The translations under genes were made by a program, and so were the position numbers. From an uncultured Algibacter sp. (GTDB lineage Bacteria > Bacteroidota > Bacteroidia > Flavobacteriales > Flavobacteriaceae), in NCBI RefSeq assembly GCF_947495925.1, contig NZ_CANMAU010000004.1:310001-374000 (forward strand): 64,000 bases of DNA, given 5' to 3'. Positions 34,915-43,653 of the stretch are shown piece after piece; the stretch's first letter is position 1; each line of letters opens with the position of its first letter. Below the pieces are notes generated by a model. The model searched no databases. It was not told the DNA's origin and saw only the letters and a program-made list of their open reading frames with translations.

Positions 34915-35422
34915 ATTAAAAAACTAGTTGTTCTATTAACTGTAATTCTATTCTTTAACTGTAAAACTGATAAATAAAATGCAGGTTATATTGAAAGGAA
35001 AGACCTTTGGTAATAAGAATTTTAAAGCTCACCTTGATGGTTATGACCAAAGTGATTTAGTTCTTAATAGTGGGAAAAGTAATAGTATAGACTACTATTA
35101 CTTTACTGAAACAACATTCCAAGACATACGATATGGCGATTGGAAATTATTGTTAAGAGGGCAGGAAAAATGGTTTAGAGCAGACCAAACCCAACTATCA
35201 TCACCTTTTATTATTAATTTAAAAGTAGATTCTTTTGAACGATTTACAAAGGCCAGAGGTTATGATGAGTGGGCGGAAAACAGAAGCTGGTTATTTGGAC
35301 CTGCTGGTAGAATGGTCGGCAAATTTTTAGCTACATTTCAAGAGTTTCCTCCTAGCCAAAAAAGTATGTCGTTAGATATATCTGCAGTTACAAAATACTT
35401 AAATTCACGTGCATTAGATTAA
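34915..35422 (+). pseudogene. Decayed arylsulfatase: orphan signal peptide plus C-terminal domain
   Basis: From 34915 a lipoprotein signal peptide without ATG ('IKKLVVLLTVILFFNCKTDK') ends in a stop at 34975-34977. In another frame an ATG at 34979 opens 147 residues that match the C-terminal domain of arylsulfatases: 'HLDGYDQSDLVLNSGKS', 'DIRYGDWKLLLRGQEKW', 'FIINLKVDSFERF' and 'VGKFLATFQEFPPSQKS'. The catalytic part with the formylglycine motif CxPxR is absent. The simplest reading is an internal deletion plus frameshift in a former sulfatase gene; the 147-residue frame could still be translated. Confidence 0.75.
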
Positions 35423-35434
35423 ATATAAACCATA

Positions 35435-37312
35435 ATGAAAAACATCATTCTTTTTATTGCTGTACTCTTACTATTTGGTTGTAAAACCGATAATAAAAAT
35501 CAAGAAAATATAACTTCAGATATAACGAAATCTAATCCAATGAGTTCAAAAAGGACAGCTAATTATAATCCCCTCAAAAATCCGTATTTCGGTCAAACCC
35601 ATCAGCACACCTCATGGTCTTTTGATGCAGCCATTTTAGATGTAAAAACAGGTCCAGAAGTAGCGTATAGACACGCCAGAGGAGAAAGAGTAAAGCATCC
35701 TTCTGGACAAGACGTTCAGTTAAAAATTCCATTAGACTTTTTATCGGTAACAGATCACTCTGAATATTTAGGGGTTTTGGTACAAATGTACGACCCAGAC
35801 AATCCGTTATCCAAGCATCCAATGGCTAAAGATATTGTAGCCTCGGGAACAGATGTGACTAAATCTATGAAAGCATTTTACGGGTTAGTATCACAGACTA
35901 TTCAGCCAGATGGCACCACAGAGGCAGACCCTGAATTAAGCTCACCCGAACTTAAACGATCTGCATGGCAAGAAATGAAACGCATTACAGATTTGTATTA
36001 CGAGCCAGGGAAATTCACGACCATTATGGGGTATGAATGGTCATCGCAACCCAACATGGGAAATCTGCACCGAAATGTATTGTTTAGGGATACAGATCAT
36101 TTACCCGACTTTCCGTTTTCATATTTCGACTCAGAAAAACCAGAAGATTTATGGGATTGGATGGACTTACAGCGTAAAAATGGTTCAAAACTGTTAGCTA
36201 TTTCTCATAATGGAAATTTAAGTAATGGAACGATGTTTTCTAAAAACACCTCTGAAGGTTCTCCAATTGATAAGGCTTATGCCGAAAGTAGAATGCGCAA
36301 TGAACCCTTAACCGAAATCGTGCAGACAAAAGGACAGTCTGAAACGCACCCATTAATGGCACCAAATGATGAGTTTGCTGGTTTCGAAATTTGGACTAAA
36401 CCTGTTGCTGGTCCTGGAACTGTAAAGGTATTAGAAACCAATTATGTGCGAAATGCGTTTAGAAATGGTTTGGCGATAGGTGAAGGTATTGGCGTAAACC
36501 CTTTTAAGTTTGGCGTTGTTGGTGGTGGTGATATTCACACCGCTATTGTATCTCATGAGGAATATGCATTCACTGGCGAACATAATTTAAAGTCAAGTTC
36601 TCCAAAAGAAAGATTGATAGATATTCGTAAAGGCGAACCTTCTAAAATTGAACAAGGAACAGCTGGTTTATCGTGCGTCTGGGCTGAAGAAAATACGCGA
36701 GAAGCTATCTTTGATGCTATGGCGCGTAAGGAGACTTGGGCAACAAGCGGCTCTCGAATAACGGTACGTGTTTTTGGTGGTTACGACTTTGGAACTGCAC
36801 AACCTGGAGATGATAATTGGGTTGAACTCGGTTATAAAAATGGTGTTCCTATGGGAGGAGACTTAAAACCAAATTCTGGTAACAACTCACCACAGTTTAT
36901 GATTTGGGCGCTTAAAGGACCAAATAGTGGTAATCTTGATCGCATACAAGTGATTAAGGGTTGGGTTGATACTAAGGGTAATAATTATGACAAAATTTAC
37001 AATGTGGCTTGGTCTGGGGAGAGAGAAATCGATGCCAACGGGAAATTACCTGCGGTTGGAAATACAGTTAATATTCCTGACGCTAGTTACACCAATACCA
37101 TTGGTAGTACTAAACTTAAAACGGTTTGGACAGATCCCGATTTCGATCCTGATGTATCTGCTTTTTATTATTTACGTGTTTTAGAAATACCTACACCAAG
37201 ATGGTCTACTTATGATGCTAAAGCCTTAGGAATTGAACCTCCTAAAGACTTTCCAGCGACTATTCAAGAACGCGCTTGGTCTAGCCCCATTTGGTATAGT
37301 CCAAGAAACTAA
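35435..37312 (+). CDS. DUF3604 (PHP-like) lipoprotein, copy 2
   Basis: 625 residues with lipobox 'LLLFGCKTDN'. Same plan as copy 1, but the first metal motif reads 'FGQTHQHTSWSFDA' instead of GDTHLHT, so an Asp next to the HxH pair is Gln. Other sites are kept: 'VTDHSEYLGV', 'ISHNGNLSNG', 'GGDIHTAI' and the C-terminal 'RVLEIPTPRWSTYDAKALG'. It starts 12 bp after the sulfatase fragment. The substitution may alter metal binding or specificity and suggests the copies have separate substrates. Confidence 0.87.
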   Translation: MKNIILFIAVLLLFGCKTDNKNQENITSDITKSNPMSSKRTANYNPLKNPYFGQTHQHTSWSFDAAILDVKTGPEVAYRHARGERVKHPSGQDVQLKIPLDFLSVTDHSEYLGVLVQMYDPDNPLSKHPMAKDIVASGTDVTKSMKAFYGLVSQTIQPDGTTEADPELSSPELKRSAWQEMKRITDLYYEPGKFTTIMGYEWSSQPNMGNLHRNVLFRDTDHLPDFPFSYFDSEKPEDLWDWMDLQRKNGSKLLAISHNGNLSNGTMFSKNTSEGSPIDKAYAESRMRNEPLTEIVQTKGQSETHPLMAPNDEFAGFEIWTKPVAGPGTVKVLETNYVRNAFRNGLAIGEGIGVNPFKFGVVGGGDIHTAIVSHEEYAFTGEHNLKSSSPKERLIDIRKGEPSKIEQGTAGLSCVWAEENTREAIFDAMARKETWATSGSRITVRVFGGYDFGTAQPGDDNWVELGYKNGVPMGGDLKPNSGNNSPQFMIWALKGPNSGNLDRIQVIKGWVDTKGNNYDKIYNVAWSGEREIDANGKLPAVGNTVNIPDASYTNTIGSTKLKTVWTDPDFDPDVSAFYYLRVLEIPTPRWSTYDAKALGIEPPKDFPATIQERAWSSPIWYSPRN

Positions 37313-37408
37313 ATATCATTAAGTCTTAATAGCATTTTGATTGCTTATTTGTATCTTAGAACATTCAATCTAATACTTTTATTGTCATTAGTCATTAATT
37401 CGATTATT

Positions 37409-39301
37409 ATGAAAACATTATTTACACTACTGTGCACGTTGGTGCTTTTTAACTGTGCTAAAAACAAAAAATCTGATGATAACTCAAGCAAGTCATCATT
37501 GTCAACAACTGAAGCTAATTCAGAAAGTTCAGCCGTTGCAGCTGGCAATGCCACTAATGTCTATTGGGGAGATACACATTTGCATACTGGTCTTTCTATG
37601 GATGCTGGTCTTTTTGGAAACACACTTGGTCTAGATGAAGCTTATAGGTTTGCTAAAGGTGAAGCGGTTACTTCTTCTACGGGCCTTAATGCTCAGTTAT
37701 CAAGACCTTTAGATTTTCTTGTGGTAGCAGATCATTCTGATGGTATGGGTTTATTTCAAGCTATAGATGCAGGTGAAGATTGGGTTATGGAAACAGATCA
37801 AGGTAAACGTTGGAATCAAATGCTAAAAGAAGGTAAGGGTGCAGATGCGGCTTTAGAACTCATAAAAGCGTTTTCGCAGAAAGAAATGGATATGGATCCA
37901 AATGCTCCAGAACTTCAAAAATCTGTTTGGTCTATGACTGTGGAAGCTGCAGAAAAATATAATGATCCCGGCAATTTTACCGCTTTTATTGGTTATGAGT
38001 GGACTTCCCTCATTGCAGGAAATAATTTGCATCGTGTTGTGATTTATCGTGATGACAAGGATAAAACTATAGACTATATTCCTTATACAAACTATGCGTC
38101 ATCAGACCCTGAAGATCTTTGGGAAAACTTAACCGCTTATGAAGAAACCACAGGTGGAAAAGTTTTAGCAATACCACATAATGGTAATTTAAGTAATGGA
38201 ATCATGTTTGCTGAAACACGAGTTAATGGCGAACCGTTTGATAGTAGTTATTTTAAAGAACGAATTAAATGGGAGCCTCTATATGAAATCACACAAATTA
38301 AAGGTGATGGAGAAACACATCCATTTTTATCACCAAACGATGAATTTGCCGATTTTGAAAACTGGGATAAAGGGAATCTAGATTTAAGTGCTGCTAAAAC
38401 TAATGAGATGCTTAAAGGTGAATATGCAAGAGAAGCTTTAAAGCAAGGTTTGAGTTATAAGAATGAGTTTGGTACAAATCCTTACAAATTTGGATTTATA
38501 GGAAGTACGGATTCGCATACAGCGCTTGCCACATCAGATGATAATAACTTTTTTGGTAAGGCGGTAAATGTTGAAGGTGGTGCGAAACGTTGGGAACACC
38601 CTTTTGTTGTTTCAGAGGTTGATACTATTATGACTTGGGAAACTATAGCTGCTGGTTATGCAGCTGTTTGGGCAACAGAAAACACGCGAACAGCACTTTG
38701 GGACGCTATGAAGCGAAAAGAAACTTATGCTACTACTGGACCAAGAATGACCGTGCGGTTTTTTGGTGGTTTTGATTATTCAGAAGGAGATTTAGAAAAC
38801 CTTGTTGATAGTGGTTACAGTAAAGGGGTGCCTATGGGAGGTAATATTAATAGTTCAAATGGGAAAGCGCCAACCTTTATGGCTCATGCAACCATGGATC
38901 CTGAAAGTGGTAGTCTTGACCGTATTCAAATAGTTAAAGGCTGGGCTAATGCAGATGGATCTCTAGGAGAACAAGTATATGATGTAAAATGGAGTGGAGA
39001 CCGTGCTATTGGTGAAAACGGAAAAGTTCCAGCAATTGAGAATACAGTGAATATTAATGATGGTAGTTGGGATAATACATCAGGTTCTGTTGAACTTAAA
39101 GCTCTCTGGGTAGATCCAGATTTTGACCCTAATTTAGAAGCTTTTTATTACGTGCGTATTCTTGAAATTCCAACACCACGTTGGACTCTCTATGATAAAT
39201 TAAAATATAATATTGAAATGGGCGAAGAGGTACCAATGACTATTCAACAGAGGGCTTATACCTCACCAATTTGGTATAACACTGAAAGGATAAAAAAATA
39301 A
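37409..39301 (+). CDS. DUF3604 (PHP-like) lipoprotein, copy 3
   Basis: 630 residues from the ATG at 37409, which starts a proper lipoprotein signal ('LLCTLVLFNCAKN'); the frame is open 24 codons further up without sense. Motifs 'WGDTHLHTGLSMDAG', 'VADHSDGMGL', 'IPHNGNLSNG' and 'STDSHTAL' are all kept. A Ser/Glu-rich linker of about 30 residues follows the lipid anchor. It is the last of the array and is followed 90 bp later by the PPIase gene. Confidence 0.88.
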   Translation: MKTLFTLLCTLVLFNCAKNKKSDDNSSKSSLSTTEANSESSAVAAGNATNVYWGDTHLHTGLSMDAGLFGNTLGLDEAYRFAKGEAVTSSTGLNAQLSRPLDFLVVADHSDGMGLFQAIDAGEDWVMETDQGKRWNQMLKEGKGADAALELIKAFSQKEMDMDPNAPELQKSVWSMTVEAAEKYNDPGNFTAFIGYEWTSLIAGNNLHRVVIYRDDKDKTIDYIPYTNYASSDPEDLWENLTAYEETTGGKVLAIPHNGNLSNGIMFAETRVNGEPFDSSYFKERIKWEPLYEITQIKGDGETHPFLSPNDEFADFENWDKGNLDLSAAKTNEMLKGEYAREALKQGLSYKNEFGTNPYKFGFIGSTDSHTALATSDDNNFFGKAVNVEGGAKRWEHPFVVSEVDTIMTWETIAAGYAAVWATENTRTALWDAMKRKETYATTGPRMTVRFFGGFDYSEGDLENLVDSGYSKGVPMGGNINSSNGKAPTFMAHATMDPESGSLDRIQIVKGWANADGSLGEQVYDVKWSGDRAIGENGKVPAIENTVNINDGSWDNTSGSVELKALWVDPDFDPNLEAFYYVRILEIPTPRWTLYDKLKYNIEMGEEVPMTIQQRAYTSPIWYNTERIKK

Positions 39302-39391
39302 TAAGTTATAAATAAGTTCTTGTTTTTATCTTACCTGCCTAAATTTAAAAGCAGATAAATACATTATAATATTATTAATGTTTAATGCCCT

Positions 39392-40270
39392 ATGAATAAA
39401 ATTATAAAAGATCCTTTGGTTCACTTCTTACTTCTAGGATTGGTGTTGTTTCTCATTTACAACAAAGTGAATGATCAAAATTTTGAGCAAGATAAAATTA
39501 TCATTGACTCAAATGAGGTTAAACAATTGGTTGCTAAATGGGATATGCAGTGGAAAAGGCCTCCAACAGAAGAAGAATTAACAAATATTATTATACAAGA
39601 TTTACGTCAAGAAGTTTTCTACAAGGAAGCTCTTAAAATGAATTTAGATCATAACGATGAGATTATTAAGCGGCGGTTATCTCAAAAAATGCAATTTTTA
39701 TCTAATGATTTGGCAACTCTGTCTCAGCCTAGTGAGGAAGATTTAGATAAATATTATAAAGAGCATTCTCCAAAATATAGGTCACCATATATTTATACTT
39801 TATATCAAATAGTTTTTACTAATGATAATCATAAAAACCCAGTTGAAAAGGCAAATACTATTTTTAAAAATGAAAGGAACTTATCTTTTGAACAAATGAG
39901 ATCAAAAGGTGATAACCTGCCTATTCCTTATTATTTTGAAAATGTTACTAGTCATGAGTTAGCTGGTCAAATAGGTGTCAAGTTTTCAGAAAACCTAACT
40001 ACTGTTAAAGAGAATAGTTGGTATGGTCCAGTAAACTCCGGCTTTGGAGAGCATCTGGTCTATGTTATTGAACGTAAAGAACCAACATTACCACGTTTAC
40101 AAGATGTTAAAAGTGAGGTGCTTCGAGATTTTCAATATGATAAGCAAATTGAGCTTAAAGAAGCTATTTTTCAATCACTTAAGAAGAATTATGACATTGT
40201 TATCGATGTTTCAGACAGTGATTACAGTGAGAATTTTAAGAGGCAGTTAGAAGATCAAATAAATAACTAG
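39392..40270 (+). CDS. Parvulin-type peptidylprolyl isomerase, membrane-anchored
   Basis: 292 residues: one N-terminal membrane helix (about 8-24, 'VHFLLLGLVLFLIY'), a SurA/PrsA-like chaperone region ('TEEELTNIIIQDLRQEVFYK') and a diverged PpiC core ('IYTLYQIVF', 'SWYGPVNSGFGEHLVYVIER'). It would help fold exported proteins in the periplasm. The HupE/UreJ gene follows after 3 bp. In marine bacteria such PPIase-HupE pairs recur beside DUF3604 and sulfatase genes. Confidence 0.82.
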   Translation: MNKIIKDPLVHFLLLGLVLFLIYNKVNDQNFEQDKIIIDSNEVKQLVAKWDMQWKRPPTEEELTNIIIQDLRQEVFYKEALKMNLDHNDEIIKRRLSQKMQFLSNDLATLSQPSEEDLDKYYKEHSPKYRSPYIYTLYQIVFTNDNHKNPVEKANTIFKNERNLSFEQMRSKGDNLPIPYYFENVTSHELAGQIGVKFSENLTTVKENSWYGPVNSGFGEHLVYVIERKEPTLPRLQDVKSEVLRDFQYDKQIELKEAIFQSLKKNYDIVIDVSDSDYSENFKRQLEDQINN

Positions 40271-40273
40271 TAG

Positions 40274-41272
40274 ATGGAGGGTAGTCGTTTATTTAAGAGT
40301 ATTGTATTTTGTTTAATGCTATTTTCATCAGTAAGTCATGCCCATGAAATAAGACCTGGTTTTCTTCAATTGGAACAGGTAGATGATACAAATTTTAAAG
40401 TATTTTGGAAAATTCCAAGATTGGGAGATGCCGTTCCTAAAATTTATGTTGATTTTCCAAAGACATTTAAGGTTTCCGAGTTATCAAAGCCGAATCCCAT
40501 TCCAGGCTTTTTAGTTTATACTTATAAGATGCATTCTGAAAAACCGCTTAATGGGCAGGTTATAGGTGTTTTAGGGTTGGATAAAACACTAATAGATGTT
40601 TTGGTAAACATTAATTTTTTAAATGGCGAAAAGTTAACATTTATGCTTCAGCCTGATGCACCTTCAAAAGTAATTCCTGAGAAGGAATCGCTTGGTCAAA
40701 CTATTAAAACGTATTTGATTTTAGGGGTTGAACATATTTTGCTCGGCATAGACCATTTACTTTTTGTTTTGGCTTTATTGCTCATAACACCAGGATTTAA
40801 AAAGCTTTTAAAAACTATTACAGCGTTTACTTTAGCTCATAGTATAACCTTGTCTTTATCTGCTCTTGGATTTGTGGGATTACCCGGGCCACCGGTTGAA
40901 GCCGTCATAGCTTTAAGCATCATATTTTTAGCGATAGAGGTTATGAAGTTTTACAAGGGTGAAACATCATTGACTATTAAATACCCATGGATAGTAGCCT
41001 TTAGTTTTGGTTTGTTACATGGTTTTGGTTTTGCAGGAGCATTAACTAACATAGGCTTGCCACAAACAACTATCCCTGCTGCGCTTTTGTTTTTCAATAT
41101 AGGGGTAGAATTAGGGCAAATATTATTTATTTTAGCTGTTTTAGGCTTTATTGGATTGATGAAAAAAACGAAAATCAATTTCCCGAAATGGGTAAAATTA
41201 TTACCTGTTTATGCCATTGGGTCTTTAGCTACGTTTTGGTTTATTGAGCGCGTAGTTAGCTTTTGGGTTTAA
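40274..41272 (+). CDS. HupE/UreJ-family membrane protein with extracytoplasmic N-domain
   Basis: 332 residues: signal peptide ('MLFSSVSHAHEIRPGFLQL'), a periplasmic beta-domain to about 140, and a C-terminal HupE/UreJ module of about six membrane helices with 'LGVEHILLGIDHLLFVLALL', 'AFTLAHSITLSLSALG' and 'SFGLLHGFGFAGAL'. The conserved histidines fit metal (nickel or cobalt) transport in relatives; here the cargo is unknown and may be the metal of the DUF3604 enzymes, which is inference from gene order. It is the last gene before the right-hand repeat in cobB. Confidence 0.85.
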   Translation: MEGSRLFKSIVFCLMLFSSVSHAHEIRPGFLQLEQVDDTNFKVFWKIPRLGDAVPKIYVDFPKTFKVSELSKPNPIPGFLVYTYKMHSEKPLNGQVIGVLGLDKTLIDVLVNINFLNGEKLTFMLQPDAPSKVIPEKESLGQTIKTYLILGVEHILLGIDHLLFVLALLLITPGFKKLLKTITAFTLAHSITLSLSALGFVGLPGPPVEAVIALSIIFLAIEVMKFYKGETSLTIKYPWIVAFSFGLLHGFGFAGALTNIGLPQTTIPAALLFFNIGVELGQILFILAVLGFIGLMKKTKINFPKWVKLLPVYAIGSLATFWFIERVVSFWV

Positions 41273-41362
41273 TTATTTAAAACAACTGCGTGGAACTTCT
41301 TTTTTGAACTGAAGTATATGTAAATTATACAAAGGCGTTTAACGAACTCAAAATTTTACAGT

Positions 41363-42037
41363 TTAACTAATTAAGTCTATAACCTTTTTAACACCCTCAG
41401 TAGCGCGTTCGGCTATAACCGTTAGGTTTGCTTTACTTGTCATGTTTGGTTTTGGGTCGATAAAATAAGTAGGTGTGTTTTTTGGCGCATAATGCATTAA
41501 ACTTGCCGCAGGATATACTTGCATAGAAGTGCCAATAATAACTAAGATATCGGCGGTTTCGCAAATTGTGGTTGCCTTTTCAATAAGAGGTACATCTTCA
41601 CCAAACCAAACAATATGAGGCCGGAGTTGGTGTCCATTTTCACAAGTATCACCTAATACTAAATCAGATTTCCAAATTTTGATGTCGTTTGGATTTTTAG
41701 TGCTTCGTACTTTTAATAATTCGCCATGTAAATGTATTACGTTTGTACTTCCTGCACGTTCATGTAAATCATCAACATTTTGGGTTATAATACTAACCTT
41801 ATAATGTTCTTCTAGAGCGGCCAAGTCAAAATGTGCTTGATTAGGTTTTACCTCAAAGAGTTGTCTTCTACGTTGGTTATAAAAGTCTAAAACCAATTCG
41901 GAGTTCGCTGTAAAACCTTCAGGAGTAGCCACTTCCATAACGTCGTGTCCTTCCCACAAACCATCGGCATCTCTAAAGGTTTTTATACCACTTTCAGCAC
42001 TCATGCCGGCACCAGTTAATACTACAATATGTTTCAT
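41363..42037 (-). CDS. cobB: NAD-dependent protein deacylase, sirtuin (CobB)
   Basis: 224 residues, complete: 'VVLTGAGMSAESGIKTFRD' (NAD site), 'ITQNVDDLHERAGSTNVIHL' with the catalytic His, 'PHIVWFGEDVP' and 'VIIGTSMQVYPAASLMHYA'. The zinc cysteines usual between the His and PHIV are reduced, as in class III (SIRT5-like) enzymes. It removes acyl groups from lysines. Its 3' end points to the DUF3604 island and contains the right copy of the 20-bp repeat, the arrangement expected when an element inserts at a gene's 3' end and restores it. Confidence 0.94.
   Translation of the reverse strand: MKHIVVLTGAGMSAESGIKTFRDADGLWEGHDVMEVATPEGFTANSELVLDFYNQRRRQLFEVKPNQAHFDLAALEEHYKVSIITQNVDDLHERAGSTNVIHLHGELLKVRSTKNPNDIKIWKSDLVLGDTCENGHQLRPHIVWFGEDVPLIEKATTICETADILVIIGTSMQVYPAASLMHYAPKNTPTYFIDPKPNMTSKANLTVIAERATEGVKKVIDLIS
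41415..41434. repeat. Right copy of the 20-bp direct repeat (within cobB)
   Basis: Identical to 32473-32492 and in the same orientation. It encodes the 'KANLTVI' part of the CobB C-terminus, 72-52 bp from the end of the gene. Confidence 0.75.
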
Positions 42038-42105
42038 GAATTAAAGATAACTTTTAAAGCTACAGGTAATCATTTTTAATCAATAAACTTTCTTAATTTT
42101 GAATC

Positions 42106-42768
42106 ATGACGGATTTAAAATTACTAGAGCATTTAGAATCTTACTTGACCGAATCTAGAAAAAATCGTTTTGATTATGTTTTATCGGAACGTACCAAGCA
42201 TTTTACAGTTGCCACCGAAGATGTTTATCAATTGCATAACACCAGTGCCGTGATACGCAGTTGTGATGTGTTTGGTATTCAAGAAGTGAATATTGTGGAA
42301 GAGAAAAACTCTAAACGTATTGATCGAGAAATAGCTATGGGTGCTCAAAAATGGGTAGACCTAAACAGGTATCAATCAGTAAAAGAATGTATAGTAGACT
42401 TAAAGCAAAATGGGTATCAAATTGTGGCCACCACACCGCATACTAATGATTGTGAGTTACACGAGTTTGATGTTACTAAGAAGTCTTGTTTTTTCTTTGG
42501 AAGAGAAACGGAAGGTCTATCAGAAGATGTTATACAAGCTGCTGATAGTTTTTTAAAAATCCCTATGTACGGCTTTACAGAAAGTTTGAACATCTCTGTT
42601 TCGGCTGCTATTATTCTTCAGCATGCAACAACTAAACTCCGGCAGTCTGATGTGAACTGGCAACTATCACAAGATGAGATAAACGAAAAACGTTTAGACT
42701 GGTGTAAAAAAACCATTAAAAGTTATGATGAAATTATAGAACGGTTTTATCAGACAAATAACGGTTAA
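42106..42768 (+). CDS. trmH: tRNA (guanosine-2'-O-)-methyltransferase, SpoU/TrmH family
   Basis: 220 residues with the three SPOUT motifs: 'LHNTSAVIRSCDVFGIQEV', 'FFFGRETEGLSEDVI' and 'MYGFTESLNISVSAAIIL'. The N- and C-terminal extensions ('ESYLTESRKNRFDYVLSERT') match TrmH, which methylates G18 in the D-loop. Cytoplasmic dimer with a trefoil knot. Divergent from cobB by 68 bp. Confidence 0.93.
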   Translation: MTDLKLLEHLESYLTESRKNRFDYVLSERTKHFTVATEDVYQLHNTSAVIRSCDVFGIQEVNIVEEKNSKRIDREIAMGAQKWVDLNRYQSVKECIVDLKQNGYQIVATTPHTNDCELHEFDVTKKSCFFFGRETEGLSEDVIQAADSFLKIPMYGFTESLNISVSAAIILQHATTKLRQSDVNWQLSQDEINEKRLDWCKKTIKSYDEIIERFYQTNNG

Positions 42769-42774
42769 GTTCTA

Positions 42775-43551
42775 CTAAATCTTTCTGCTTCGACCTCTGC
42801 TTAAAAGCTTATATTCCTCATAGCATTCGCTAATCGCGTCAAGAATTTGTAAGTCGTTTGCAGTTTGTATAAATCCTTTAGAGTAGTCACATTGGTTTAC
42901 CATTTCATCTAAATCAATGCGGTCTACCTGTAGCAAAACCATAAGCATTTCTCTATCAAATCTTGAGGCTAATAAGTTTCTAATCTCATCATCCTCCTTC
43001 ATTTTTTTGAGCTTTTTCATTTCATTTGGTTTTTTACCAAACATGCGATGCAGAAAATCGGCAGGGTTAAAAATAGATCCTATAACGTTAGTTAAACCAG
43101 ATTTTTTACTGGCTTCATAACCCGTGCCTTCTAAACCAGAAATACTGTAACGGTAATTGTCATTTATAATTGGCACCTGTTTGATATCTACTTCTAAATA
43201 TCCAGTAAGTCTAAGCTGATTAACAACAACTTCTTCTAGAGCTAATGCTAATTCTGTTAATTCAATTTCGGCACTTCCAAATTTTAACCAATCGTTAGTG
43301 ACTCTTACTTTAATCGATTTAAAGCCTAGATAAGATAAATGAAGTGTATCGTTAACTTTTGCCGCAATAGAGAACTCTCCTTTATCATTAGTGGTTGTTC
43401 CTATTACCTGATTTAAGTTAACAATATTTACACTTTCAAGAGGTGTATCATCAGAAGAATCAATAATAACTCCAAAAACTCTATCTGTTTCTTGAGTTAA
43501 GCCAATAGCCGAAACAAAAAGCAAAGTAATAATGAGTAGATTCTTCTTCAT
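42775..43551 (-). CDS. Exported protein with carboxypeptidase-like regulatory domain
   Basis: 258 residues from the ATG at 43551 (signal 'LLIITLLFVSAIGLTQ'). Residues about 25-105 are the CarboxypepD_reg-like beta-domain common in this phylum ('DTPLESVNIVNLNQVIGTTT', 'GEFSIAAKVNDTLHLSYLG'). The remainder is helical and basic ('DFLHRMFGKKPNEMKKLKKM'), without recognised motifs. It is a periplasmic or surface protein of unknown role. Convergent with trmH. Confidence 0.8.
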   Translation of the reverse strand: MKKNLLIITLLFVSAIGLTQETDRVFGVIIDSSDDTPLESVNIVNLNQVIGTTTNDKGEFSIAAKVNDTLHLSYLGFKSIKVRVTNDWLKFGSAEIELTELALALEEVVVNQLRLTGYLEVDIKQVPIINDNYRYSISGLEGTGYEASKKSGLTNVIGSIFNPADFLHRMFGKKPNEMKKLKKMKEDDEIRNLLASRFDREMLMVLLQVDRIDLDEMVNQCDYSKGFIQTANDLQILDAISECYEEYKLLSRGRSRKI

Positions 43552-43653
43552 AGAATTATTCAACGTCAATTTTTAGATAAAAGTACTAAAGAAAACCTTA
43601 TTATCAGTTTCACTAGTTTTAATTTTGTCTAAAAATTAACAAATACGGCAATT

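Noticed and set aside
32958-41272. The island as an active mobile element
   Set aside because: No integrase, relaxase or transposase is encoded between the repeats, the left repeat is in decayed DNA, and two genes in the block are broken.
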